A stretch of DNA of 64,000 nucleotides from Channallabes apus (taxonomy: Eukaryota > Chordata > Actinopteri > Siluriformes > Clariidae), in contig CM060106.1 of assembly GCA_030522415.1 (NCBI GenBank), positions 29,036,985 to 29,100,984 on the forward strand, read 5' to 3'. The notes under the pieces are model-generated. The model had not been told where the DNA came from. It did not search any database and saw only the letters and a list, made by a program, of their open reading frames with translations. Made by a program: the position numbers and the translations under genes. Shown here one piece after another: positions 44,425 through 56,159 of this stretch. Every line of letters starts with the position of its first letter. Positions within the stretch are counted from its first letter, which is position 1.

Positions 44425-45790
44425 TTTTAAAAAAATGTGTTAAGTGAATAATAAGTAATGAAATGCTTTCTTGTAAACATGGCTAATTTTAACACTTTTT
44501 GATACCTCTTTATATATTATCTATGTGTGGTATATTAGCTAATTTAGAGGACATACAGAGGTTAAATTGGGCCATGGCTGTCGTTATGGTTTTATTAGCA
44601 GAATTAAGCTTTTTCATGGTATATTCATGTGTACTGTAGCATTTGCTATATTTTTATCATACTCGCTAAATGGCCAAATACACCAGTGTGAGCATGCGCA
44701 GACAGCTACCTCAGTTAGTTAGCAGAGTGACAAGCGAATAGATAGTAAGGTAGGGGGAAATGTAACTCAGAGACTGACATGTCTAATAAATGAATGTAAC
44801 CCACAATGTCTTCATTTCACTAAATGCTAGCTTAACGGTAAATCTTAGCTTTCTCGTCAGGTGTCAATGCTACCGTGTCTTAAATCAGCTAGTTCACTGT
44901 CCTTGCAAGCACCACAAAGAACATCTGGAGCTTAATAACCTTCAGTAATATCCAGTGCTCTCATGTCATGTTGTCAGTAAAATCTGAGGCGGTAAATTTA
45001 GCCAGCGATTCATTATTATTTGTCTTGATGGTATTATCTTTGGAGGGCATGACTGCCAGACAAAATAGTGAATTTTTTGACTGTGTATCATGGGACTGCA
45101 AGAGCGAGAGTCTAATCTGGCGTATTTATGATATCGAACCGCCTGATGTTGTGCTAAGCTGTGTGTGAAATAGGTGTAAAACAAACCAAGCTTGCATTGA
45201 ACATTGGATATATTGTAGTGTAAAAGGTGTATAAATATTCCTAATATGCGTGTGCTTTAAAGGGTCGTAGGTTAGCATTCTTATGAATGCCACAGTAGGT
45301 AGGCCGATTAGCCTGTATAATGCAGGATTGCTATTTGTATTTGTGAGAATTGTGTTTGTGTGTGCTTCTGCATTTCTTTTGAGTATGTCTGTGTATGGTG
45401 GCTTGTATAACCTCTTAATTACTCGCCATGATTAATTACTTAATTACTTCCCTCTCTTTGCCGGACCTGCTATTAACAGTTAAGTCAATTACATCTCAGA
45501 CCTCTTGTATAAACGAATCCAATGATACTGTATGTAAAGCGACGCCTATCACTCGGATTCTGTGCAATTTCTAGATCTGTGTGGAATTAATGGAGATTTT
45601 CTGGCTTGACAAAGCATGAAAATGATAGAGTGACTGCGTGTGTTCATGCATAAGCGGACATTGTAAGTGGAATTGGTGGTTAAATGATTCCTGTCCCCTA
45701 CCAACAGCAAAACATCTATAATAAATTCATCTATTTGTCGTAAATGGCTCTATTGCAGAAGACATTGCCACACTGTTAGTATCAGTCTAT
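44425..45790. other. Unique sequence, candidate conserved part 45380-45560
   Basis: 44425-45240 is AT-rich with no recognised element. 45415-45560 contains ATGATTAATTACTTAATTAC and a mixed, non-repetitive region that suggests a homeodomain-bound regulatory element, by inference. No exon called. Confidence 0.3.
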
Positions 45791-45794
45791 GGTA

Positions 45795-46138
45795 GAGATG
45801 GTACATATTGCATTTCTTTTCTTGGTGATTCATGTATTGCCACACTGACTACAAAATGAATTTATACCTGCTTGCATTTAAGGTGGTAAAGTGCTACTAG
45901 TACTCTGTAATCCTACAGGTGATACACCCTGAACTATTCCAGCACCTTGGACAGCACACTGTGTGGTAGGAGCAAATTATTTACTAAGTTTGCTTGCAAC
46001 AAAATCAGAAATAAAAATTAATGTACAGTAGAATCGGGATATTTATAAAAATCAGTATGCTTACAGAATCACAATACAAATCAGATCGGCAGCTGGGTAT
46101 CGTGATGATATCGTATCGTGACACCTGGTGATTCCCAT
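45795..46138 (-). mobile_element. hAT-like family E, copy E1
   Basis: Contains CTGTAATCCTACAGGTGATA, GTGTGGTAGGAGCAAATTAT, AGAATCGGGATATTTATAAA and ends CACCTGGTGATTCCCA. The opposite end is unclear. Defines the family with E2, E3 and E5. Confidence 0.7.
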
Positions 46139-46139
46139 G

Positions 46140-46720
46140 GTGTAGTTCATCTCTCAGATGCTCATACATTCTTGTAAAAAAATGGTACATGTTGAGTCAG
46201 CCAACATACAGTAATATACTGAGTACAGAATAATGTGCGGTATTAGTCATTAGACAAAAAACTGTATTTCTTGCTACTTATTTTAATGGTAACAATGCGC
46301 TAACGGACAGCACCTCGGAAGAGCAGCAATTATTTGAGTAGTTTTCGGGCTACTCCTATGTAACCATGCGTGACATCTGGAGACAGTCTGAAGCAGACTG
46401 TGAATAAATTTCATGGTCATATGATTTCTGGTCATTTGAGGAAAGAAAACATAGACATCAGGTCACAAACATGTCAAGAAACATCTTGGTGCATTTTCTG
46501 ATTCTATAATGAACTTGTGAACTTTTTTCCGAAGACTCATATGTTTTAATTCCTAAAATAAAGATTATAAATTGCATTTTAAAAAATTAGCAGCGACCAA
46601 AAAAAGAGAAACCAATGGAAACACAGTTAAGAGTGTAAAGAATATTTGTGTAGTAAAACTGGTTTAAAAAAATTAATTACCAAAAAAAAAAAAATCATGG
46701 TTCAAGTAATCTAAGGAAAG
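46140..46720. other. Unique AT-rich gap
   Basis: Nothing recognised. Confidence 0.5.
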
Positions 46721-46724
46721 CTAA

Positions 46725-47109
46725 AAAAGATTAGAATCGCTTAGCTAGGGGGAAAAATTCCTGTTAGTAATGTATTGCGATTCTTTAGTGTGGCAATTCA
46801 TGTATTGCCACAGTTTTTTTAAATTAATTTGTAATATACAGCATACAGTATATGTTTGGATTTAAGGTGGTGAAACGCTGCCGTTGGGAGGGCGTGCTCT
46901 GAACTATTCACACATTAACAGCTGGAAAAGCATCATACTGTATGTGGTAGGGAATTATTTCCCAAATTGGTTTAGAATTGTAACAAAATCTAAAGCGAAA
47001 AAAATTATACACAGAATGTGGATTTTTATAAATTTGTGATACGCGATACAGATCAAATCTGCATCGAGGTATCATGATAACATCTGATCTTCAGTGATTC
47101 TCATCCCTA
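46725..47109 (-). mobile_element. hAT-like family E, copy E2
   Basis: Ends AGTGATTCTCATCCCTA (47093-47109), the TAGGGATGGGAATCAC-type terminus in reverse. Interior words TTCATGTATTGCCACA, GTATGTGGTAGGGAATTATT and GATTTTTATAAATTTGTGAT align with E1. Confidence 0.7.
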
Positions 47110-47149
47110 TTGGACAGTGTTTCGGTGGTTTGTACAGTACTGTAGGTAA

Positions 47150-47260
47150 TAGGGCTGCACGATATATCGAAAAATATCGTTATCGCGATAATGGCATGCG
47201 TGATAACCATATCGCAAAGAGTTGCGATAAATACTTTATTTGCCAAGCATTTGTGTCTCC
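47150..47260 (+). mobile_element. hAT-type 5' end (family H4), truncated
   Basis: TAGGGCTGCACGATATATCG followed by ATCGTTATCGCGATAA palindromic words is a typical hAT terminus and subterminal region. No matching right end (TGCAGCCCTA) is found downstream; a (TA)n array starts at 47315. Confidence 0.6.
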
Positions 47261-47310
47261 AAATTTGACCAATCAGATGGGCCCTTACTATGTTTATACC
47301 TGCTTATATC

Positions 47311-47314
<4 letters not shown>

Positions 47315-47368
<54 letters not shown>
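47315..47368 (+). repeat. (TA)n microsatellite
   Basis: About 27 TA units. Confidence 0.96.
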
Positions 47369-47369
<1 letters not shown>

Positions 47370-47371
<2 letters not shown>

Positions 47372-48175
47372 TAAATATAACGTACCACGAACTAACCCCG
47401 GATGATCAGAAGACTTAGCGATTAGCTGTTAGCCCTTTGTAGCGTGGACGGTAAACCCAAACGCGAAAGCAAGCGAGTAGGCAGGATAACCACGCGAATT
47501 AGTTTAAGGACTCTCACAGAAGGGGAGCAAGGGAAAAACACACATTTAACCCGTGTCCTATAAACACACACTCGAATCAGAAAGTAAACAATCTGAACCG
47601 ACATGGCGAACTCAGTGACTAAGCTGTATGCGGTTTGTTTACTCCTCTTATACTTCCGGGTTCGCGCCCGCATTACTTCCGGGTCTTAGTGCCGGTCGCG
47701 GAGCGAGTGTGTGCGTGCGTGCGTGCGTCATACTGTATTAGACATTCTAATTAACATTTGTAAGGAAACACATACTATTATGACTATAAAGCTACGTAAA
47801 TAGTAGGGATAGGAATCACAAGGTCTAAAAACAGACAGTCTAGAGAATATATATAGATGAATTAGCTGCAGCAATAATGTTTTATACGGAGCCTACTATC
47901 TTTACCTGGGTGAAGATGCTAAAACGAATAAACCACCAGACTGACGAATTCAACAGTGCTGTGTTACAGAGCCGTGATCAGATTTCGTGACATAAAGCCG
48001 TAATATTATGACATTCTTGTGATTGAGTCTCACATAGGAAGAACCGAACGCTTACAACTATCCTCGATCATACTTTCCGCTCTCCTGGAGAAGCATTGAT
48101 CTTTGTTAAAGAGAAATTTGTTGGTCTGCGCGAGTGTTTACTGCATTCGGAGAGGCGTGAGGACCAGCTGTTTAG
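47370..48175. other. Unique gap
   Basis: 47600-47735 is GC-richer with GTGCGTGC repeats at 47711-47727. A TAGGGATAGGAATCACAAGG word at 47803-47822 resembles the family E terminus. No exon called. Confidence 0.4.
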
Positions 48176-48179
48176 ACTT

Positions 48180-48480
48180 AATTAGCATGGAGATTGGGAA
48201 CTGCTTTGCCTTTCCCTAACTAATTCATAGCTTCTGGATGTCGACATCAAAGGGATCACTGGAATGATGGGATGTCTATGGAGGATACTGAGCACTCCTA
48301 GCCTGCCAAACAAATGCTGGGGCTGCCGGTAGAACACCAGAGCTGGCTGGAGCTGTGGGTGGCCCAGGGATCCATCACTGTAATGGATGCATATGCAGGG
48401 TTTAACAATTAAAAGTGCAATTAGGTTGTGCTTATGAGCTTCTGATGGCATACAGCTCGTATATTTAGAAAGCCTTAATA
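48180..48480. other. Repeat-free stretch, candidate conserved non-coding element
   Basis: A 300-bp segment with balanced composition, starting CTTAATTAGCATGGAGATTG and containing TCCATCACTGTAATGGATGC, an imperfect palindrome. No repeat homology within the window. The reverse frame across it lacks any domain. Possible enhancer, by inference. Confidence 0.35.
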
Positions 48481-48484
48481 TGTT

Positions 48485-49295
48485 GATTCAGTCAGTTATT
48501 ATTATTATTGTCTTACGGAGTCGAGGACACCTCACGGTTCGATTATACATCTTATTACAGTTCATTTTTGATTTGCTGATTTTCAAACATTGTTTTTATC
48601 CACCTTGAGCAAGAGATATTATGTTTCTGACTCTAATCCTAGTGTTTATTTTGATTTAGATATCTATTACCTTTCAAGAGAAAGGATGCATCATCTAACA
48701 ATTATTACTGATATTTTAGATTCATTTTTTTTTCATAGCAATCATAGTGAGCTTACAGCGTCAGATCTTTGTTTTAATTACATGAATGGTGTGATAGGAA
48801 TAGAAAGAAGCGAGCAAGGTGAAAACGGACAAGGATGCAGGTAAAACTGGAAGCGTGCATCGAATGAGAATCAAGGACGTGTCCCAATTCCGTAACGCAA
48901 CTGCTCTATACACTCGCTCTAATTGTATGTGCGGTAAAAAGAACGGTTCGCGTATTTCCATATAGACCAGGAGACTAAAAGACGACGGGGAGCCAAGACG
49001 GAGCAAACGGGCACAACGGTCCCTTCTGTCAGTCTTAAAGGACAGTTGGTGCACGAGAGGGCACGGCCTCTGCCCCTACTGTTTCACTTGTTCCGATGCC
49101 TTCCTTGCTCTCTCATTTTAATCATGGGCTTGTGGAAGGAAAAAAAAAACTGGAGCATGTTCCCTCCTGTGGTTTAATTAGTTTTTTAAGATGGTGTTGC
49201 GGACTGAGCTGGGTGCGAGTGTCTGTGATAGAAAAGTCTTGTGATTAAAAGGAGAAATCTGAGTGTGGCTGAGGTGAACTCCCATGCTTGTGTAC
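48485..49295. other. Unique gap, nothing recognised
   Basis: No transposon ends or exon seen. Confidence 0.5.
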
Positions 49296-49299
49296 TGAC

Positions 49300-49400
49300 T
49301 AGTGCTGGCAGTCGAATAAGAATTTTAATCTAGTTAATCACAGTCATAGTCTGGAATTAATCACGATTAATCACAATTTTAAAATACTGAGATTAACAAA
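49300..49400 (+). mobile_element. hAT-like terminus fragment
   Basis: TAGTGCTGGCAGTCGAATAA followed by CTAGTTAATCACAG and ATTAATCACGATTAATCACA matches the general form of teleost hAT ends with GATTAATC repeats. Only about 100 bp remain; no right end. Confidence 0.5.
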
Positions 49401-49736
49401 TGTTAAATGAGAATCTCTCACATGGGACCGGCACTGCATGCTGGGTGGTAAGGCTTGTGTGGTAACACTGACGGCGGGGCTCGAACCCGGATCCTCAGAT
49501 TCAGAAATCAACAACCTTACATCTAATGTATTGTTGTAAAAAAAAAAAAAAGTTACGCCTTGAAGACATCTCGAGCACACATCGGTTTCCAAAATACAAA
49601 AGCTTGTATTGTTCGATATCCTTGAAACGCATACAGTATGCGGTGTCCAGTCAGGGCTTGTACTGGAGTGTGTTTTTGTGCTCTATATCCAGGTTTGTTT
49701 GCTATACTGTTTATTCATTATTATTGTTTCATGTGC

Positions 49737-50078
49737 GGGCGGCACGGTGGTGTAGTGGTTAGCACTGTCGCCTTGCACCTCCAGGGTCCGGGTTCGATTC
49801 CCGTCTCTGTGTGCATGGAGTTTGCATGTTCTCCCTGTACTTGGTGGGTTTCCTCCGGGTTCTCCGGTTTCCTCCCACAGTCCAAAGATATGCAGGTTAG
49901 GCTAATTGGCGTTCCTAAATTGCCCGTAGTGTGTGAGTGTGTGTATGTGTGTGTGCCCTGCGATAGATTGGCACCCTGTCCAGGGTGTACCCTGCCTTGT
50001 GCCCTGAGTCTCCTGGGATAGACTCCAGGTCCCCCGCAACCCTGAACACAGGATTAAGCGGTATAGAAAATGAATGAA
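49737..50078 (+). mobile_element. V-SINE copy 10, one B-box unit, near full length
   Basis: 12-bp perfect target duplication TGTTTCATGTGC (49725-49736, 50079-50090). Complete head, a single B-box unit (GGGTTCGATTCCC), V-domain, short GT segment, 3' module and ATGAATGA tail. Nearly identical to copies 9 and 13 apart from the B-box count. Confidence 0.96.
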
Positions 50079-50091
50079 TGTTTCATGTGCT

Positions 50092-51655
50092 ACTGAAGCA
50101 CAGCTTTATTGTTTGGCCTGTATGGCAAAGGAAATCTTGCAGAAAGAAGCTCCTCTGGTTTGCAAGCCTTCATACTGTATATATCTGGAGTAACATACCC
50201 ACTTTAACCCCTTAACATTTCCTTACCAACTGATTTTTTTGGTTGAATAATTACAATGACCGATTTTCATTCATAATGAAGAATCAGTGAAATGTTTGTC
50301 ATTTGAAACTGTAATGCCACCGCCACCATGCAGCTAATGAAATTTTTTTTACTGGAAATAAAAAGTGTATATGTTTATTTATTTGCACATCATCCAGCCC
50401 TCTCCTTCCTTTTTTCTCTGTCTCTCTCTCTCACCCTATGTCCTCTCTCTCCCGCCTCAGGGGACTTGTCCTGCTTTCTCGCCCTTCCTTCTCCATTCAT
50501 CATCTCTTCTCAGATAGGCGGAGTGCACCATTTATAATTAGCTGATTAATAACGAATGAGAAAGCTGCGTGTTTCCTCCAGCCTGGTGTTGGGAGATAGA
50601 TCAGAGTCAGACAGCATCTCACAGGCGAGCATCATCGGAGCTTTTATGAGGGACTGGTTCGGTTGAAAACTCTCTCCCTCTCTCTCGCTCTCTCTGAAGT
50701 CAAATGAGAGTCGAGTCATTTTCAAGTCACTTCTTTTAAAAGCTGATGTTTGAAAAGCTTTTTATTTGATACTGTGTACTATTAAAAGAGTTAACAAAGT
50801 ACTAGAATTCACTTGGCTTTTTATTTTATTTCCTCTCCCTACGTTGTGAATCGTGAAATTATATAATGCAGATTTATGATTAGGTTGGTGGAACCTAACA
50901 TGCTGTTCTGGAGCTGTGTGCTAATAATCAGTGTTCATTTATGAACAAAATCATTTAATTGCACTTCATTGAATCAACGGAAGACTAATTTGAGCAACGC
51001 GCAAACGAGTCACATTAATTACGTTCAGTTCTGGCTGCAAGACAACTCTCAGGTTTATACTACAGTATACTACTCATTCTAATGCGTTTCTGTTTTTAAT
51101 TGTGTCTATAGATTATGTTGCTAATGTAACACAGATTATAAATCAATCGAAATGCATATTGATATTTAAACAAACAAAAAATAATAATACTAATTTTGGG
51201 CTCTGTATGATTTGGGCTCTGGGTGATTCTGTATGATGAAGCTTTCTTAGAGAAGTGTCCAGCTAGGCCTTTTTTGCTAGTGTACTTTATCTCACACAAG
51301 TTGCACGATATTGAATATATCTACTTAACAAGTACAGCATGACATCATTCATAAAAAAAATAAGGGATCCATAATAGTGGGCAAACTGATGCGGTGTGAG
51401 AGGAATAAAACACAGCTTTACATGCTGTTAAAGGAAATTGGTTGTATACAGTTATGCAATAATAACGCCTTGGGCATCAGCTTTATCAATATATGTTTAT
51501 CATGTCTGAATGAACTCATATTCTCCAGCAAACTCAGTAAAACCTAACAGCTGTTTTCTTATAAAACTGCACACATCTGTGTTTAAAACTCCTCATTTTA
51601 AGCAATGAGTTTATTTTATTACTCTTTATTGCTCTTTATAGAAGTGTGTTTTATG
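50092..51655. other. Unique sequence, candidate regulatory part 50500-50700
   Basis: 50400-50460 is CT-rich. 50520-50670 is repeat-free with TTTATAATTAGCTGATTAAT, two homeodomain-type cores, then GATAGATCAGAGTCAGACAG. The rest is AT-rich with nothing recognised. Confidence 0.3.
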
Positions 51656-51659
51656 CAGA

Positions 51660-52060
51660 AATGTTTTCAAAAGCAATTTTTTCGTATGCCATATTTTTTG
51701 CATGTGCCCAAGACTCTTGCACAGAACTGATCTTGCTGGAGAATGAGTTCTCCTGGTAACTTTGTCACACTCGCACCTTTCTATTTTTATGCAAATCCCA
51801 TTGTTTTCATCTGAAAACTGGTCTGTCTTGTACTATATTTCTTTCTTTACAGTCATGTTATTTATTTATTTATTAATTCTTACGTTATATATGGTTATAT
51901 ATATATATATATACTGTGTATATATATATATATATATAGGTTATATATACTTAATGTTTATGCAGACATAATCATTTGGGGGGGGGAAGACGACGACGAC
52001 ACAAGGCTTTTGTATAGTACTGTGTATACTGTATGCATACAATATACAGTAGGTATACAA
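51660..52060. repeat. R2-like terminus fragments with (TA)n
   Basis: GCCCAAGACTCTTGCACAGA (51708-51727) and GGCTTTTGTATAGTACTGTG (52005-52024) resemble the ends of element R2. Interior carries (TA)n at 51895-51938 and a G10 run near 51978. Possibly the two decayed ends of one element. Confidence 0.4.
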
Positions 52061-52064
52061 TATA

Positions 52065-52555
52065 TATATATATAATCACTTTATTGATTACTAATGATTC
52101 TCTCTCTTTCTTTCCACAATGTCTGTCATTCCTGCACTTGCCTGATCTTGTGGTTTTCTCAACTAAAGGTGAGCTTTACTACATCTTCTTCTTCTTCTTC
52201 TTGTTTTTGTTGTTTTATTGCGGTTGGCATCCAGTAAGTTGCATTACCTCCACGAGTAAGGATGTTCTCCTTTGTTACACGTGGCACCTGCTGTATTGTT
52301 GTATCATGGTTAAAGCCTGGCATGGAATAACAGCACTGAAAGATGTTAACCTAGATTTCTAAAAGGAATCAGTATACCTCACGAGCACAATAGAAAATTG
52401 TAAAGAAAAAAAAAAAAAAGAAGAAAAAAGGCCAGTATTGTTATAATTACTTTATTTATTTGGTGTAGACTTGAAATAGCTGATACTTTATTCATACAGA
52501 TGTTTGTTTGATCTGGCTAATAGGAATCAGCACCTTTAAGCACAGCGCTGACAGT
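52065..52555. other. Unique gap
   Basis: (CTT)n at 52185-52202. No exon called. Confidence 0.45.
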
Positions 52556-52557
52556 AG

Positions 52558-52559
<2 letters not shown>

Positions 52560-52619
<60 letters not shown>

Positions 52620-52620
52620 C
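52560..52620 (+). repeat. (GT)n microsatellite
   Basis: About 30 GT units with one CT interruption. Confidence 0.95.
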
Positions 52621-52639
52621 TGTATAAGACACAGCAGGG

Positions 52640-53045
52640 AAAAAACCCTGACTGTGTTTGTGTTATGCGCCACGGGAAGTTCTTTGGGTTATAAATTGGG
52701 CAAAAAAGTCAAGCGCCCTAATACAGCAGCACCGCTGCGCCTGTATAGCTGTTTCAAAGATATAAATTTGGATTTATATTGGGAAATTATGAGATTCTGT
52801 CCTCTATTTCTTAAAAATAATGTTCAGTAGTGCTGTGCATGGATTCTCCCCTAGCTTTTGAACCTGTGCAGCGTTAATCTCCGCAAACACGCCTTTAATA
52901 TACTCTGACAACTCCACTTTCCTCCAAGCGATATACTGTAGTCTGTGTACGGCTCCACTCTGAGCATGCTCTCATCTGTTCACCTCTCTCTCTCTCTCTA
53001 TCCTTCTTTCTTTCTCCGTTTCCCGACACGCCCTCTGTTATAACG
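52640..53045. other. Unique gap
   Basis: Short TC run at 52986-53000. Nothing else recognised. Confidence 0.45.
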
Positions 53046-53049
53046 GACT

Positions 53050-53570
53050 CTTTATTTTATTTCTCTCCCCTGGGGTGAAGACAATGTCACTGAGACCCAG
53101 AGGAACCCCCAGAACACAGAGGTATTAACTTGCTCACCCTGTGCCCTCCGTAGTGTTCCAACTCCCCCCCCCCCCCCATCCGCCTCCCCGTGCCAAATCC
53201 CGGATATTTCAGAGAGTGACGGTAGGAGTGAGAAGAGGTAGAGCGAACAGTGTAAGAGAAAGAAACAGCTCTTGAAAACGCCCGTGCGTTTTTTTCCTGC
53301 TGCCTCTGAGGGATAAGCACTGGACTGAAGTGCACCCTAGCTGGCAATTGCCCTCCAGTGCATCTCCTCATTTCCTTATCAGAGAACGTGAAGCATCGCC
53401 GCGCCGCTGCGCGTGATGCCGCATGAATACTCATGATTGAAGGAGAGGCAGCATCTCTCGCTTGCTCACTCTCTCGCTTTTCGACCCTTCCCTTCCCTTC
53501 CTCCATCTCTTCCGCACATTGAGTGGTGGAGAATGGAACTGATTGATACAGTAAACGAGTGTGGAGAAAG
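53050..53570. other. GC-richer repeat-free stretch
   Basis: Includes a C14 run near 53167 and TAGCTGGCAATTGCCCTCC with flanking GC-rich sequence. A reverse-strand frame of 164 codons (53087-53581) is the longest non-repeat frame here but has no domain and low-complexity composition. Possible regulatory DNA. Confidence 0.3.
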
Positions 53571-53949
53571 TAAGGAGTCAAGTCCTTGCTCCTGGTTTGA
53601 CGGCGTGCTGACGGCTATAAACTGCTGCACGACTACACGGCTGGAGGCTTGGTTCGAACCAGGGCTGCTGAATTAATTTTAAATTACTTTTCCATTTGAA
53701 TTAATTAAAACGGTTAGTAATCCAACCAAGTCTGAGTTTAACGATTTTCCGATTTCACACGGCGACACAAAGCGTCGTTATATGCTTTAACATCATGTTC
53801 CTTTCAAGAATGAAATAACAAACGACAAACGCAATAAATAAATAGAATTGTTAATTCATTTGTTCACCCTAGTATAGACTTCTACTACGTTGAACTAATA
53901 AATTACATTTATTTGCACTATTCAGGATTTACTGTACACTACATGTCCT

Positions 53950-54258
53950 AGTTATGCATGAGGTGCCACAGTGGCTCCAAGGTTGGGGGTTCGAATCTCG
54001 CCTCTGGTCTGTGTGCATATTGTACGGTTCTGCTTGATGGGTTTCCTCTGGGTATTTTATGAGTCTAAAAACATGCACTGTAAGCAGATTAACATTTCCA
54101 AATTGCCTACTGGGTGTGGAAGTGTGTGTGTGTGTGTGCCTGTGGTTTTGCGATAGGTTATGGTACTCCACTTTGTATTTTCCCCTTACAGTAATGACCG
54201 CCAGGGTGACGTCATAGGACATTTAACCGACCATCAAATATCTAGGATAGATGGATAG
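53950..54258 (+). mobile_element. V-SINE copy 11 (very diverged)
   Basis: GAGGTGCCACAGTGG head, B-box-like GGGTTCGAATCTC, then GATGGGTTTCCTCTGGG and TAAAAACATGCACTGTAAGC from the V-domain, a GTGTGTG segment and a GGATAGATGGATAG tail. Strongly decayed. Confidence 0.65.
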
Positions 54259-54259
54259 T

Positions 54260-54665
54260 TATGCTTGATTCTGACCTTATAGGCAAAATATCCTGCTGAC
54301 AATCATATACTTTTTCATTTACCATCATTTGTTTCATTATTATTCATTGTTCTTGCATTTATGTTAGATTGTATTGTATTTAACAGCAAAGACCAAATTA
54401 CCTTCTTAATCTTCATATTGCGTAATGGCATCGTAATTCACTGCGTAGCGCACAGTATTCCCACTACAGCACCATTAGAGAGTTAAATACTTATTTTTAA
54501 TATAGCGTTTATTTAAAAACGCACTCATACAGTATACACAATAACGCGCTTCTTTAAGCATAACAATTCGGAGGTGACTTTGAGTGAACAAAATGTCCAT
54601 ATCGAGGCAACACACATTCATTTAGTATAGTTTAGTTTTATAATTACACTCAAAAGCATTATTTT
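54260..54665. other. Unique AT-rich gap
   Basis: Nothing recognised. Confidence 0.5.
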
Positions 54666-54667
54666 GT

Positions 54668-55168
54668 TTACAAGGGGTGTTCAAGTCAAACCAGGACTCG
54701 TGATGAAATTTTACAGAAGACTTCGAGCACAGTTGCAATAAAACATTTGAATCGTGCAAGCGTTTTTTTTTTTAAGAAGGCCATACGTTCGTGAATTACG
54801 ATCCTGTCTTAGGTTGCTCGCGGCCTACCGCAGTTGTTCTCATGAACATTCAGCGAGTGAAACGCCTCACATCCTTGAAAATCGAAGGATAACCAAACGC
54901 AATCATTCACCAACACCACTTGCGCATTACAAGAACTCGGCTGGGAGTTATAGCCACGTCCCCTGTACAGTCCTGACCTCGCACCAAGCTATTTCCACAT
55001 GTTTAGGTCATTAAAGGAACTCCTGGGAGGCCAGTGTTTTAGATGTACTGTAAAGCCGGCAGTCTGGTCATGGCTCCGGTGTACTGAGAAAGCGCTTCAA
55101 CCTTGATGGTATCCAAGCACTACCACAAACTGGGATAAGTGCATAAGTGTAGCAAGGGATTATATACA
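54668..55168 (+). pseudogene. mariner-like relic M-D
   Basis: Left end GTTCAAGTCAAACCAGGACT, then a start-like reading MKFYRRLRAQLQ at about 54701. From 54960 the frame reads PLYSPDLAPSYFHMF then RSLKELLGGQCF, the C-terminal mariner signature. The aspartate usually found after APS is absent, and the central catalytic domain is largely deleted. Near the right end TGGGATAAGTGCATAAGTGT recalls the family's WDKC motif. Non-functional. Confidence 0.8.
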
Positions 55169-55171
55169 GTA

Positions 55172-55372
55172 GATTTAGTTTTCTCAGATTACTCCGGCTT
55201 CCTCCCGCGGTCTAAAAACATGCATTGTAGGGCAACTGGAATTTCCAAATTTCCCACATTGCGTTACTCGGTGTGTTGGCACAATGAGTTAACACTCCTA
55301 GGATAGGCTCCAGGCCACCACGACCCAACACAGGATAGAAATGGTAGAGACGATGGATGGATCTCTCAGGCT
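55172..55372 (+). mobile_element. V-SINE copy 12 (5'-truncated, diverged)
   Basis: Starts in the V-domain (TTACTCCGGCTTCCTCCCGC), has GGATAGGCTCCAGGCCACCA and ends GATGGATGGATC. Lies directly after mariner relic M-D. Confidence 0.7.
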
Positions 55373-56015
55373 ATCATTAGTGAAGTGTGTCTAGAAGCAA
55401 CAACAGCTCATCCATGAAGCAGTAGAACACACAAACTCACAGAGTTGGCCTGCTGTAAAAATTGCCTTGTATCATTCACTCGGAACTCACTACATCTCAG
55501 TAAATGTGACTGCGCACTCTGAGATTCATGAATTTCCATCGCCGAGCGCTCAAGCCTATGATCACTATGTGCATAAAGTGTGAGAACTCTGGAGCAGTGG
55601 AAATGTGTCTTCTGGAGTGATGAATCGTGCTTCAGTATCTGATGGATGAGTCTGGGTTTGGAGGATGCCAGGAATCACTACAGACAAGGACGCATAGTGC
55701 TAGAAGTCAAATTTAAGGTGAAAGGTCACTGATCCAAGGCTGTTTTTCAGGACGTTGGGTTGTTGTTGATGCTTCAGAAGCATGGAGACTTAACACAGCA
55801 GTCATATTCCAGCACGAAGACCTGGAGGAGCTCCAGTGGCAGTCCTGATGGGAACATCAATTTCAAGCCAAGCCTTTTCTTCCAACGTTAGTACTGTTCC
55901 TGATCTCACAATTGCTCTATTAAAAGAAGGGATGCAAACACACACTTACAAATTGTGTAGAAAGCCTTCGTAGAACCATGGAGACTTTGATGGTTCCAAC
56001 AGTTTGGTCCATCTC
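55373..56015 (+). pseudogene. Tc1-like transposase relic
   Basis: Broken frames read WPAVKIALYHSLGTHYIS and SEIHEFPSPSAQAYDHYVHK, then TGGAGTGATGAATCGTGC encodes the WSDESC block holding the first catalytic aspartate, then VWRMPG. Stops and frameshifts interrupt it repeatedly, and the third catalytic block (SPDLNP) is missing. The C-terminal end is suggested near 55960. Confidence 0.78.
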
Positions 56016-56159
56016 CATATTAATGCTCAAGATTGTGGAATTGAATGTAAGCGTGATGGACCAATGCTCACACACTTTTCCTCGTATGCGCTCATGCCAT
56101 GTTTTTTCTTGGAGTCTGTTTGCATGATACATGCACTGACTAAATTGTATGTGAAATAA

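Noticed and set aside
53087..53581. 164-codon reverse-strand open frame
   Set aside because: No recognisable domain, Ser/Arg/Ala-rich low-complexity composition, and the region contains a C14 run. Length alone is not evidence in a window this size.
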